From: Goekera deserti
Lineage (GTDB): Bacteria; Actinomycetota; Actinomycetes; Mycobacteriales; Geodermatophilaceae
Length of the DNA: 64,000 bases
Direction: 5' to 3'
Assembly: GCF_010685995.1 (NCBI RefSeq)
Contig: NZ_JAAGWK010000020.1
Coordinates: 1 to 64,000, forward strand
The notes under the pieces were generated by a model. That model saw only the letters and a program-made list of their open reading frames with translations. It searched no databases and had not been told where the DNA came from. A program made the translations under genes and the position numbers. Position 1 is the first letter of the stretch. The number at the start of each line of letters is the position of its first letter. Positions 1-8,948 of this stretch are shown here, piece by piece.

Positions 1-70
1 CACGAGCCTCACGCACGAGCCGCTGGGCCCGCTCAGGCAGCTCGTCGGGGTACTGCCGTGGTGCTAGCAC
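1..70 (-). CDS. IS3-family transposase OrfA, N-terminal fragment cut by the window edge
   Basis: Read on the minus strand from a GTG at 70, the frame gives MLAPRQYPDELPERAQRLVR and stays open to base 1. This is the typical opening of IS3-family OrfA proteins (a PRQYPxELRERAxRLV helix that starts the DNA-binding domain). Only 23 codons are visible, so the family call rests on that one motif. A purine-rich AGAGAG lies about 10 bases before the GTG. The gene points out of the window, away from the polysaccharide cluster. If right, an insertion sequence borders the cluster on this side. Confidence 0.55.
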   Translation of the reverse strand, partial: MLAPRQYPDELPERAQRLVREAR

Positions 71-110
71 TGGTCCACTCTCTTTTGGCTTCAGCACCTC
101 CATCCATCCC

Positions 111-138
111 TGGGCGGTTCAGTGCTCAGAACCGCCCA
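111..138. repeat. Perfect 10-bp inverted repeat beside the IS3-like gene
   Basis: TGGGCGGTTC (111-120) and GAACCGCCCA (129-138) are exact inverted repeats separated by 8 bases. The minus strand from about 122 reads TGAACCGCCCA, a usual form of an IS3-family end (ends start with TG). It lies about 50 bp upstream of the OrfA start, the normal spacing. It may be the IS left end, or a hairpin that insulates transcription. Confidence 0.5.
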
Positions 139-331
139 CATGCCCAGCCACCGCGGTCAACGCGTCATCTCCGGGTAACGCAGGCTTCATGCCAGGTGGC
201 TTGTATCAGTCGAAGCTGGGAACGACCGAGGACTTGCCTGGAACCCTCCGGGCAACCGCACGTCTCGATCGCCAACCGTGACAGTAGGTTGACGCCGTAG
301 CTCGATCGAGTGACGTCCATAGGGGGCAACG

Positions 332-1678
332 ATGGCCGAACGTCGTAGGTTCATGGCTCGGTCGAACCGTGTGGCGGTCGTGGGGTTGAACTTCGCGCCC
401 GAGACGACCGGCATCGCCCCGTACACGACGGGTTTCGCCCGCCACCTCGCTCTCGGCGGGATGCAGGTCACGGCGGTGACGGGCCACCCCCACTACCCCG
501 AATGGGCCGTGCACCCCGGCTACGAGGACGCGCGCGCGCCGGAGGTCGACGAGGGCGTGGAGGTGGTGCGCGTGCAGCACCCCGTGCCTGGCAACCCCAC
601 GGGGCTGGCACGCATCTGGATGGAGATCGTCTTCTCGGTGCGGGCCGGGCTGCGCCTCCTGCGGCTGCGGCCCAGCGCGGTGGTGGTGGTCAGCCCCGCG
701 CTGCTGTCCATCGTCCCGGCCGTCGTTCTCGCGTTCTTCCTGCGCTTCCGGGTGGGCGTGATCGTCCAGGACCTCTACGGCGCGGCACTCGCCGAGACCG
801 GGCTCGCCGGCGGCCGGCTCGCCCGCGCCACTGCCCGACTGGAGCGCGCCCTCCTCCGCCAGGTACACAGCGTCGCGGTCATCCACGACGTCTTCCGAGC
901 CAGCCTCGTCGCGCAGGGGATCCCGACCAACCGCATCACCGTGATGCCGAACTGGACCCACGTCACGATGCCCTCGACCACCGACCGGGAAGCCGTCCGC
1001 CGCAACCTCGGCTGGGGCCCGGACGAGGTCATCGCCCTCCACGCCGGCAACATGGGCGTCAAGCAGGGCCTGGAGGGGCTCATCGACGTCGCCCGGCTGG
1101 CCACCGAGCGCGGCAGCGCCGTCCGCGTGGTGCTGCTCGGCACCGGATCGCAAGCGGCACACCTGGCCACCTACGCGGAGGGTGTCGGCCGGGTGACCTT
1201 TATGCAGCCCCTGCCCAACGGCATGTTCGAGGCGGCGCTCGCCGCCGCCGACTGCCTGCTGCTGCACGAGAAGCCCGGTGTGCTCGAGATGTCCGTTCCC
1301 AGCAAGCTGACCACCTACTTCGCGGCCGGCCGGCCGGTCGTGGCCGCGACGGACGCCCGGAGCGGGGCCGCTGCCCTGGTCACGGCGTCCAAGGCCGGCA
1401 AGCGAGTCGCCTCCGGCGATCCCGGCGCCCTCCTCGACGCAGTGGAGTGGCTGGTATCCGAGCCTCGTCGCGCCGCGGTGATGGGAGGCAACGGGCGCCG
1501 ATACGCGGCCGAGCACCTCACCGAGTTCTCCGCGATGGAACGGCACCAGGCCTGGGTGCTCGACCTCGCCGGGGAGGCCATCGCCGCGCGCATCAGCCCC
1601 AACGAGGTCATGGACACCTGCCACCTGGGCGACCAGGCGCCTCGACTGGATGCCGTCACGAGGCAGGTCGCTCGCTGA
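332..1678 (+). CDS. WcaI-like GT4 glycosyltransferase
   Basis: A 448-residue cytoplasmic glycosyltransferase expected to add a sugar to the lipid-linked exopolysaccharide repeat unit. The N-terminus VVGLNFAPETTGIAPYT followed by VTGHPHYPEW is characteristic of the WcaI (colanic acid) branch of GT4. A hydrophobic stretch near residues 115-145 suits the membrane association seen in that group. The C-terminal half carries a GT-B donor-binding fold (HAGNMGVKQGL near 247, then VPSKLTTYFAAGRPVVA near 325). The ATG at 332 is chosen because AGGGGGC sits 5 bases upstream. It is the first gene of the polysaccharide region and its 3' end overlaps the convergent small membrane protein gene by 23 bases. 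Confidence 0.88.
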   Translation: MAERRRFMARSNRVAVVGLNFAPETTGIAPYTTGFARHLALGGMQVTAVTGHPHYPEWAVHPGYEDARAPEVDEGVEVVRVQHPVPGNPTGLARIWMEIVFSVRAGLRLLRLRPSAVVVVSPALLSIVPAVVLAFFLRFRVGVIVQDLYGAALAETGLAGGRLARATARLERALLRQVHSVAVIHDVFRASLVAQGIPTNRITVMPNWTHVTMPSTTDREAVRRNLGWGPDEVIALHAGNMGVKQGLEGLIDVARLATERGSAVRVVLLGTGSQAAHLATYAEGVGRVTFMQPLPNGMFEAALAAADCLLLHEKPGVLEMSVPSKLTTYFAAGRPVVAATDARSGAAALVTASKAGKRVASGDPGALLDAVEWLVSEPRRAAVMGGNGRRYAAEHLTEFSAMERHQAWVLDLAGEAIAARISPNEVMDTCHLGDQAPRLDAVTRQVAR

Positions 1679-1907
1679 ACTCCCGGTGCGCCCGGTCGCG
1701 CGACCCCAGCAGCCACTGTCGGCGGGCATCGGTGACCAGGAGCACCCCGATGACCAGGATGACGACGCCCGCCGCTCCTGCGACGAGCATCCCCAGCTGC
1801 CCACCGACCCGCATCCAGAAGACAGCCGCCCACCCGTCCAGGACGAGCACCCCGATCAGCAGGACGTACAGCGGGATCGTCAGCCACAGCCGGCGGCGGC
1901 GCGCCAT
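1656..1907 (-). CDS. Small two-helix membrane protein downstream of the LCP gene
   Basis: An 83-residue protein starting MARRRRLWLTIPLYVLLIG. It has a basic N-terminus and two hydrophobic segments (about residues 8-30 and 38-58) separated by a short loop, then a charged tail. I prefer the ATG at 1907 because it leaves a 5-base gap after the LCP stop codon, as expected for a co-transcribed pair; a longer reading would run into the LCP gene. No family is recognised. It may be an accessory of the LCP attachment enzyme. Its 3' end overlaps the convergent glycosyltransferase gene by 23 bases. Confidence 0.65.
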   Translation of the reverse strand: MARRRRLWLTIPLYVLLIGVLVLDGWAAVFWMRVGGQLGMLVAGAAGVVILVIGVLLVTDARRQWLLGSRDRAHREFSERPAS

Positions 1908-1912
1908 CGGGG

Positions 1913-3055
1913 TCAGCGGAACTCGTCGAGGTGGTCCGCCAGGACGTCGTCCCGCAGGTAACGCCACAGCAGCGGCGCCCGCTCCACGTCCACGTACTGC
2001 ACCGCGCCGCCGGCCTCGGTGCCCGTGCCGGAGATCGGGACGCTCAGCTGTGCCGGCGGCCCGACGTCCCGCATGCTCCAGGCCAGGTCGACCAGGTCCG
2101 GGCCGCTGAGGCTGTCGTCGACGCTCACGGAGCGGGTGAGTGCCTCCAGCGTGCCGGTGAGGGTGCCGACGTCGCTGAACACCCCGAGCTGCGTCACCCG
2201 GTCGAACACGGCGCTGAGCACCGCCTGCTGCCGGGCGGCGGTCGTGGCGCCGGCCTCGGGCGACGCGTCACGCACATAGGCCAGGGCGCCGGCGCCATCG
2301 AGCCGCTGCCGCCCACCCGGGAAGTCGAACCCCCTGTTCGCGTACGGCTGCGGCACGTCGACCTCGATGCCGCCCAGGTCGTCGACCACGGCGGCGAAGC
2401 CCTCGAAGTCCACCTCCGCGTAGTGGTCGACCAGCACACCGCTCAACGTCTCCACCGCACCCACCAGCGACGCCGGGCCGCCGTCCCGGAAGCTCGCCGA
2501 CAGCGTCGTGCCCTCACCGGTCACCCAGGTGTCCACCGGCACGGCGACCACCTGTGCCTGCGTCAGGTCCGAGCCGACGTGCACCAGGGACACCGCATCG
2601 ACCAGCGGGCGGTCCTCGCCGGCGACGGGCTCCACCCCCACCAGCAGAAACGTCAGACTCCCCCGCGCTGCCGGAGCGGGACGATCCCGGGTGGGGAACG
2701 CCGACTCCACCCGGCTGACGTTCCCGTCCAACCGCTGGGTGCTCAGCGTCGCCCCACCGATGAGCACGCCCAGCGCGACCACGAGCAGCCCGGCCACGGC
2801 GATGCCCAGACTCCGCACCCTGCTCCGCTCGGGCACCGCGCGGTGCCGCGGAGTCGGGGCCGGCTCCCGCTCGACGGCAATCGAGGGCCGGCCGGCAGGT
2901 ACCGGGGCACCCGGCTGGCCACCGTCCGCCGGGTGGGCGGGGGCAGCATGCCGGCCCACCCGGGTGACGTCAGCCTCGGAACGGGGAGCCGCCGCGTTCT
3001 TCGCGGAGGAACGCAGCGTCCTCGGCGCGGGATCGTGCGGGTCTCGGCTGCTCAC
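1913..3055 (-). CDS. LytR-CpsA-Psr (LCP) family glycopolymer transferase
   Basis: LCP proteins transfer lipid-linked glycopolymers onto the cell wall outside the membrane. The 380-residue product has a long proline- and arginine-rich cytoplasmic N-terminus, one membrane helix (about 83-105, LGIAVAGLLVVALGVLIGG) and an extracellular LCP domain. LCP-like landmarks are FLLVGVEP, DAVSLVHV, the conserved-type DLGGIEVDVPQPY and ARQQAVLSAVFDR. The usual RSDT is replaced by a weaker LVDAVS, so the phosphate-binding arginine set is partly altered. GTG start at 3055. The position beside an exopolysaccharide locus fits a role in anchoring its product to the wall. Confidence 0.85.
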   Translation of the reverse strand: MSSRDPHDPAPRTLRSSAKNAAAPRSEADVTRVGRHAAPAHPADGGQPGAPVPAGRPSIAVEREPAPTPRHRAVPERSRVRSLGIAVAGLLVVALGVLIGGATLSTQRLDGNVSRVESAFPTRDRPAPAARGSLTFLLVGVEPVAGEDRPLVDAVSLVHVGSDLTQAQVVAVPVDTWVTGEGTTLSASFRDGGPASLVGAVETLSGVLVDHYAEVDFEGFAAVVDDLGGIEVDVPQPYANRGFDFPGGRQRLDGAGALAYVRDASPEAGATTAARQQAVLSAVFDRVTQLGVFSDVGTLTGTLEALTRSVSVDDSLSGPDLVDLAWSMRDVGPPAQLSVPISGTGTEAGGAVQYVDVERAPLLWRYLRDDVLADHLDEFR

Positions 3056-3134
3056 GATGCCCCATCATCACCCGAACAGGTGACGACGGGCTACCTGCTG
3101 CGAGCAGATCACAGCACCGCGTACCTGCTCGAGG

Positions 3135-3377
3135 TCAGATCCCGTGCTGGACGCCGTCGACGTCCTCGACACGAGTGCGCACACCACAGCTCCGACAGAC
3201 CACGTACTCCCTGCGCTGAGGGTCCCACCCCGGTCGCAGCCACGCCAGACCACGCCGGCGGGCATGGGAGGCCACGACGACCAGATCAGCGGCGCGGCAC
3301 ATGGAGCACGCGCCATCGACCGGGCCCACCACGGTCCGGACTCTGCGCTCCCCCACCCTGGCAGGATGCCGCGTCAT
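3135..3377 (-). CDS. Small zinc-ribbon protein
   Basis: An 80-residue protein with two CxxC knuckles, CSMC (about residues 25-28) and CRSC (about 60-63), spaced as in a zinc ribbon. The segment between them contains LAWLRPGWDPQRREYVVC. It starts at an ATG (3377). The cysteine arrangement argues for a real gene, although no function can be assigned. It lies between the sugar transferase and LCP genes on the same strand. Confidence 0.6.
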   Translation of the reverse strand: MTRHPARVGERRVRTVVGPVDGACSMCRAADLVVVASHARRRGLAWLRPGWDPQRREYVVCRSCGVRTRVEDVDGVQHGI

Positions 3378-3467
3378 GGCCGGGGCCCCAGGCAGCCGGC
3401 ACGGCGATCCCTGTCACACGAGCCGGCGGGGCCGCCCGCGCCCCGGTGCGCCACGGGAGATCGCAGG

Positions 3468-5006
3468 TCAGTAGGCGCCCGAGCCGCGGAACACCGCGCC
3501 GACCGTCTTCGACAGGATCATCAGGTCGTAGGTCAGTGACCAGTTCTCCACGTACCGCACGTCCAGCCGCACCGAGTCGTCCCAGGACAGGTCCGACCGG
3601 CCGCTGACCTGCCACAGCCCGGTCATGCCCGGCTTGACCAGCAGCCGACGGCGCATGTCGTAGCCGTACTGCTCGACCTCGCGGGTGACGTGCGGCCGGG
3701 GACCGACCAGTGACATGTCGCCGCGCAGCACGTTGATCAGCTGCGGCAGCTCGTCGATCGAGTACCGGCGCAGCACCGTGCCCACCCGGGTCACCCGGGG
3801 ATCGCTGCGCATCTTGAACTGCACGTCGTTGCCCTCGTTGGACGCCATCAACGTGTCCACGGCACGATCGGCACCAGGGACCATCGTGCGGAACTTCAGC
3901 ACGTGGAACGGCGACTCGCCCTTCCCCACCCGCTCGTGCCGGTAGAACACCGGCCCGCGGCTGGTGGTCTTGATGGCCACCGCCACGGTGAGCAGCACCG
4001 GCAGCAGCAGCAGCAGACCCACCGCCGCAGCGGTGCGGTCGAAGGCCTCCTTGGTGACCCGCCGGATGCCCTTGAGCTCCGGGCGCTCCACGTGCATCAG
4101 CGGCAGGCCACTGACCGGGCGGATGTAGACCCGCGGGCCGGCGACCTCGGTGACGGCAGGCGCGAGCAGCAGCTCGGCGCGGGTGTCCTCCAGCTCCCAG
4201 CCCAGGCGCCGCAGTGCCGCACCGTCCAGCTCGGGCGACGGGAGCACCGCGACGGTGTCCACCTCGTAGCGCTGGACCACGGAGACCACGTCGTCCAGGT
4301 CGCCGAGCACCGGCAGCTCGTCGAAGACCAGCTCGTCCTTGCCGCGCACGTGCGGCGGGATGCAGCAGCCGATCACGCGGTAGCCGTGGTAGGCCTCCCG
4401 CTCCATCTGGGCGTGCATCGCGACGACGCCGGCCCGGTGCCCGACGATGATGGCGGTCTGCTGGAAGTGGCCGTGCCGGCGCTCCCGGTGCAGCCAAGCC
4501 CGCTGCAGGTACCGCTGCACCAGCGTCAGCAGGGTGGCCAGCGGCAGCGCCACGACGACGAAGCCGCGCGCCACCTCCACCTTCAGGCCCCAGCTCACCG
4601 TTGCCAGCGCCGCCAGCAGGAACACGGCGGCGGAGAACACCCGGCGGAACTCCTCGGCGCCGAGCCAGAGGAAGCGCTGCTCGTAGGTGCGGCCGACGAG
4701 CATCGCACCGACCCAGACGAGCGGCAGCAGCACGATGATCAACACCGTCGCCGTCATGAACCGGGCGCTGACACCGTGCCCCACCGGCGCCGCGTAACCG
4801 ACGAACGCGGCGATCAGGGCGCACAGCGCGTCGGCCACCACGATCCGCCGTACGTAGGCGGGCCGCCAGGCCCGGCGGGCAACGGTGCCCTCGCCGCGCA
4901 GCTTGGCAACCGGGATGAAACGCCAGCGCTGTTGGGTGAGCGTGCGGGTTCGAGGCCCGCTGTCTCGTGTCGTGGTCGCGACCAATGCAGCCATCCCCGT
5001 GTGCAT
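3468..5006 (-). CDS. Exopolysaccharide polyprenyl glycosylphosphotransferase
   Basis: Initiates repeat-unit assembly by moving a sugar-1-phosphate onto undecaprenyl phosphate at the inner face of the membrane. The 512 residues show four N-terminal helices (about 50-165), a degenerate Rossmann-like CoA-binding-type domain (about 180-290), a fifth helix (about 325-350) and the C-terminal catalytic domain. Hallmarks are HVLKFRTM, YSIDELPQLINVLRGDMS followed by LVGPRP, KPGMTGLWQVSGRSDL and the terminal RGSGAY. Length and layout match WbaP/CpsE/ExoY-type enzymes. ATG start at 5006. This is the committed first step for the cluster. Confidence 0.93.
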   Translation of the reverse strand: MHTGMAALVATTTRDSGPRTRTLTQQRWRFIPVAKLRGEGTVARRAWRPAYVRRIVVADALCALIAAFVGYAAPVGHGVSARFMTATVLIIVLLPLVWVGAMLVGRTYEQRFLWLGAEEFRRVFSAAVFLLAALATVSWGLKVEVARGFVVVALPLATLLTLVQRYLQRAWLHRERRHGHFQQTAIIVGHRAGVVAMHAQMEREAYHGYRVIGCCIPPHVRGKDELVFDELPVLGDLDDVVSVVQRYEVDTVAVLPSPELDGAALRRLGWELEDTRAELLLAPAVTEVAGPRVYIRPVSGLPLMHVERPELKGIRRVTKEAFDRTAAAVGLLLLLPVLLTVAVAIKTTSRGPVFYRHERVGKGESPFHVLKFRTMVPGADRAVDTLMASNEGNDVQFKMRSDPRVTRVGTVLRRYSIDELPQLINVLRGDMSLVGPRPHVTREVEQYGYDMRRRLLVKPGMTGLWQVSGRSDLSWDDSVRLDVRYVENWSLTYDLMILSKTVGAVFRGSGAY

Positions 5007-5255
5007 TGTCGGGCGACGAGCCCGGAGCGGAAGAGCGGGACGCCAGGAACCTCGTCGTCCGTCCGGCGCCCCGAACGTAACGGAGACCTGCCGGGCAGGC
5101 CAGCCACGATCTGACCTTTCTCGGCACCGGAGCCGTCAGGTCCATCACAGGGAACGCCGGCCGTCGTGACCCCGGCCACGACATCAGCCAAGGAGAGAGC
5201 CTGGATTCCACATGGGTGCACGAACGGCCACGGAGAGTCCGCGGACCCGACGTTC

Positions 5256-7349
5256 TCAGGTGTAGGCGCGCACCCAGTCCACGTACATGTCCGTCACCCC
5301 GCTGGTCGGGGTCAGGTCGACCGGCCAGCCGCCACCGAGGGCCAGGTTCAGCATGAAGTAGAACGGCCGCTCGCTGTTCAGCAGCCCGTCCCACTCGACC
5401 ACCTGACGGCCGTCGATGAAGTACTCGGCCCCCCCGGGGACGATCCGCACGCCGTAGGTGTGCCAGGACAGCGCCCAGTCCGTCGCGCCGTTGGGCGTCA
5501 GGCAACCGATCGACGGGTCGTCCTGCTCGGTGTTCCAGTTGATCAGGGAGTGGCAGCTCGCCGAGGTGTCGTGCCCGTAGAGCTCGAAGGCGTCGACCTC
5601 GGCCTGCTCGGTGGTGCGCTTGGTGGCGCTCTCGGAGTCGAGCATCCAGAACGCCGGCCAGGACCCCACACCGGGGGCGCCCAGCACGCGCGCCTCGAAG
5701 TACCCGTACTGCGCCGTGAAGCCGGACCCGTCGACCCGCATCGACGAGAGCAGGCCGCCGAGGTGCTGCCGGCCCTGGCCGTAGGGGTCCGTCCGCGCGC
5801 CGATGGGCTCCGCCCGGATGCGCAGGTAGTCCGAGTCGAGGGTCGCCAGGGTGTCCTCGCCCCATGCCGGGTCGGCGAAGACGGCGTCCCCGAAGTCGGT
5901 GCCGCCCCAGTAGGTCGGCTTGATCGCGGCGTAGGTGCTGCCCGCCCCGCTCTGCGAGACCGACAGCGGGTCGGTGAACTCCTCGTCCCACTGCAACGTC
6001 AGCCCGGCCGGAGCGTGACCCGACCGGTCGACGTCCACCCCGACGGTGTTGAACAGCTGGGCGTGCAGGCGTGCACGGTCCGCCGGCGCGTCATCGCGCC
6101 GGATCTCCACCGTCACCGGCCCGCGCGGCAGTTCCCGGGTCGAGAAGCGCAGGACTGCCAGACCGTCCGCACCGGCGGTGGCCGTGGCCACCGTGTGGAC
6201 GGCGCCGCCATCGGCGGTGAAGGGCACCCACGTCCGGGCGGTGAGCTCGACACCGGCTCCGGTCTGGACGGTGAGCACCGCGTCACCGTCGACCTGGGCG
6301 CCGGTCTCCGGGCAGACGAGCGCCAGGTCCGCCGCAGCCGCGGGTGCAGCAGCGCACTCGGCGGGCGACGGCGGGGCGACCGCGTACGTGGGCCCGTCCG
6401 CCGACCCCCAGCGAGGAGGCGTCGTGCCCCGGTCGTACGCCGCGATCTCCCTGACACCGAGGGTGGCGCCGGGGATCGTGCGCCGGAGCTCGAGCGTGAG
6501 ACCTCGGGTGACCCTGGGGGTGAAGGCGACGGTCGTCGCCTCGCCGTCCGCACCGGAGATGCCGGTCACGGCGACCCGGCTGCCGTCGTCGAAGACCACC
6601 GTCCCGAAAAGCGGCGCCGCGGCCGTGTAGCCCGGGTCGACGACGGACTGCAGCCCGCCCAGCACGACCACGCTGGACAGCTCGCGCGGGCTGTCCCAGC
6701 GCAACCCGATCGACGGCTCGTCGTCCCCGGTGGCCGCGGTCCACGTGGCCCCGGCGTCACCGCCTGCCAGGTCGCCGTCGACCAGCGCCTGCGCGGCGTC
6801 CGGGTCGCTCGTGGTGTCGACGTCCACCTGCTGTGCCGCGCGGTCGGCCCAGCGGGCCACGCTCGCGTCGCCGGTGGCATCGATCCGCCAGGCGCCCAGC
6901 GCGACCTCGCGGGCACCCTCGGGCGCGCCGGCGACGCGCAGCACGGCCGAGCTGGTCGACCGGGGCGTGAAGTCGACGGAGACGTCGCCACGCTCGTCCG
7001 GCGACAGCAGCAGCGAGCTGCCGTCGGAGAACGTCAGCGTGGCCGACGTCATCGACGTGTCGGCGACCCCGGAGCCCACCAACCGGACGCGGTCCACCGT
7101 GGTGGGCTCGTCCCACGTCATGGTCAGCGCGACGCCCGTCGTCTCACCGGCGCTGCGCCAGGCGACCTCGGGGCGGGAGCCGTCCCCGCCCACCGACGCG
7201 TCGGTGAGGTCGCCGGCGGAGTACCCCGTGGCGGTCGACGTGGCGGTCACGACGGCAGCGTCGCTGCGGGTGGCGACGTACACCACAGCGCCGCCCACGA
7301 CCGAGACCACCACGACGGCCGCGGCGAGGAGGATCCTGCTGGGGGTCAT
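5256..7349 (-). CDS. Secreted glycoside hydrolase family 16 enzyme with two discoidin-like domains
   Basis: A 697-residue exported enzyme. An N-terminal hydrophobic segment (about 4-26) is a signal anchor or signal peptide. Two discoidin-like beta-sandwich domains follow (about 45-170 and 190-320; the second holds SIGLRWDSPRELSSVVVLGG), then an Ig-like linker. The C-terminal GH16 domain (about 455-697) starts TLQWDEEFTDPLS. The GH16 active-site motif is AEVDAFELYG, with likely nucleophile E584, assisting D586 and acid/base E589. It probably trims or remodels the beta-linked polysaccharide made here. It is homologous to the GH16 gene at 17978-19723, which lacks the first discoidin-like domain. 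Confidence 0.9.
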   Translation of the reverse strand: MTPSRILLAAAVVVVSVVGGAVVYVATRSDAAVVTATSTATGYSAGDLTDASVGGDGSRPEVAWRSAGETTGVALTMTWDEPTTVDRVRLVGSGVADTSMTSATLTFSDGSSLLLSPDERGDVSVDFTPRSTSSAVLRVAGAPEGAREVALGAWRIDATGDASVARWADRAAQQVDVDTTSDPDAAQALVDGDLAGGDAGATWTAATGDDEPSIGLRWDSPRELSSVVVLGGLQSVVDPGYTAAAPLFGTVVFDDGSRVAVTGISGADGEATTVAFTPRVTRGLTLELRRTIPGATLGVREIAAYDRGTTPPRWGSADGPTYAVAPPSPAECAAAPAAAADLALVCPETGAQVDGDAVLTVQTGAGVELTARTWVPFTADGGAVHTVATATAGADGLAVLRFSTRELPRGPVTVEIRRDDAPADRARLHAQLFNTVGVDVDRSGHAPAGLTLQWDEEFTDPLSVSQSGAGSTYAAIKPTYWGGTDFGDAVFADPAWGEDTLATLDSDYLRIRAEPIGARTDPYGQGRQHLGGLLSSMRVDGSGFTAQYGYFEARVLGAPGVGSWPAFWMLDSESATKRTTEQAEVDAFELYGHDTSASCHSLINWNTEQDDPSIGCLTPNGATDWALSWHTYGVRIVPGGAEYFIDGRQVVEWDGLLNSERPFYFMLNLALGGGWPVDLTPTSGVTDMYVDWVRAYT

Positions 7350-7481
7350 GGTGATGTCCCGTCCGCTGGTCGGACCTGGCAGGGCGACGACCCGCCAGGC
7401 TTAAGGTCGGCTGACGCAGCACCCCGCACGGCCTCGACCCGTTCCAGGCCGCAGATCCCGAGGCGCCCGCTTGGACGTGAC

Positions 7482-8948
7482 ATGACGACGTTGACACTGA
7501 TCACTCTCGCGGTCGTCATCTACGGTACCTGCGCCACGAACCGCTACCCGACTGCGCTGGCGCTGGGCGGCGGGACACCCGTCGGCGCGGCCCTGGTCGC
7601 CGGCGACACCGCCGTCCCGACGTTCTACGCCGTGGCCCTCGGGGTGCCCATCGGGCTCTTCGTGCGGCTGTTGCGCCGGACCAGGCGCGGTGAGCGGACC
7701 GCCGGGCCCCCCACGCCGGGCGTGGTGGCCCTGCTGCTGTTCACGGCCACCTCCATCAGCGTCACGCTCCTGGCACCCCTGCTGTTCCCCGGGATCCGGG
7801 TGCTCGCGCCGGACGGGTCGGTGGCGAGGCTGACCCCCGGCGTGGTCAGCACCTCCAACATCGCCCAGATCGTGTACCTGCTCCTCGGGGTGGCGGTCGT
7901 GCTCTTCCTGGCGCGCTCACCGGGCGCCACGCCCCAGGTGATCGGGGTCGTCACCGGCGTGGTGACGCTGCTCAGCTTCGGCAAGCTGCTCTCCCAGCTC
8001 GGCGGCCTGCCCTTCCCGGAGTTCTTCTTCGACAACTCGCCGGCCTTCTCCTTCGTCGACGCCGCCCCCGGGGGCCAGGTGCGCTTCCGCGGGATCCTGT
8101 CCGAACCCGCCGGGCTCGCCGGCTCCTCGCTCGTCACCATCGCCTACATGTCCTCGCGGGCCGTCCGGGTACACGGGTGGCACCGGGTCGGGGCCATCGC
8201 CATGGCCGTCATCGCGGCGGTGATGGCGGTGCTGTCGACGTCGACCACCTTCATCGTCGCCGGCCTGCTGCTGCTCGGCCTGGCCGCCGGCAGCGCTGCG
8301 GTCCGCATCGTGCTGCGGGCGGGCAGGGTGAGCGCACTCACCGTGACGCTGGGCTGCCTGATCACCATGGCGGGTGCCTACCTGCTGCCGATCGTGGCCG
8401 GCTTCATCACCACGGCGATCAACGACAAGGTCGGGTCCAGCTCCTACGACGAGCGGTCCGGGGCCGATGCGCGCTCCTACGAGATCGTGCGCGAGACCTA
8501 CGGCCTGGGGGTGGGGCTGGGCGCCCACCGGCCGTCCTCCTTCGTGGCCGCACTGCTGAGCACCACGGGCGTCCTCGGCACGCTGCTGTTCGTGCTCGCC
8601 GTGGGCACGCTGATCTGGCGGGCGAGCAGGGTCGACGCCTACCGCCCGGTCATCTGGGCCCTCGTGGCGTTGCTGCTCACCAAGGTGCTGGCCGGCCCGG
8701 ACCTCGCCGACACCAGCGGCATCCTGTGGATCTCCCTGGGGCTGCTGGCCCGGGCCGCCCGCCTGCGTGCCGATCGACCGGGCACCGCTGGCGCTCCCGG
8801 CCCCCGCGTCCGGCAGCCGACACTGCGCACCGGCCAGGACGACCGTCTCGGAGCCGGGCCGGCGGGCTGGTCAGTCGGTCGTGAGCGACTGCCAGCGGCC
8901 GGCCGTCACGTCGATCCCCCGGACGTTGTCCACCGCCACGCTCGCTGA
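7482..8948 (+). CDS. Wzy-like polysaccharide polymerase
   Basis: A 488-residue polytopic membrane protein with about ten to twelve hydrophobic helices, no soluble domain and a large loop near SSSYDERSGADARSYEIVRE, as in O-antigen ligase/polymerase (Wzy) proteins. It should join repeat units outside the membrane. I start at the ATG at 7482 because the first helix begins there; the reading frame upstream is only an artefact of the opposite gene. Divergently transcribed from the GH16 gene. Its last 26 codons overlap the convergent Wzz-like gene by 78 bases. Confidence 0.82.
   Translation: MTTLTLITLAVVIYGTCATNRYPTALALGGGTPVGAALVAGDTAVPTFYAVALGVPIGLFVRLLRRTRRGERTAGPPTPGVVALLLFTATSISVTLLAPLLFPGIRVLAPDGSVARLTPGVVSTSNIAQIVYLLLGVAVVLFLARSPGATPQVIGVVTGVVTLLSFGKLLSQLGGLPFPEFFFDNSPAFSFVDAAPGGQVRFRGILSEPAGLAGSSLVTIAYMSSRAVRVHGWHRVGAIAMAVIAAVMAVLSTSTTFIVAGLLLLGLAAGSAAVRIVLRAGRVSALTVTLGCLITMAGAYLLPIVAGFITTAINDKVGSSSYDERSGADARSYEIVRETYGLGVGLGAHRPSSFVAALLSTTGVLGTLLFVLAVGTLIWRASRVDAYRPVIWALVALLLTKVLAGPDLADTSGILWISLGLLARAARLRADRPGTAGAPGPRVRQPTLRTGQDDRLGAGPAGWSVGRERLPAAGRHVDPPDVVHRHAR

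Noticed and set aside
4940-4970. A GGGTTCGAGGCCC stretch resembling a tRNA T-arm
   Set aside because: It lies inside the 5' coding part of the sugar transferase and no acceptor stem, D-arm or anticodon arm can be built around it.
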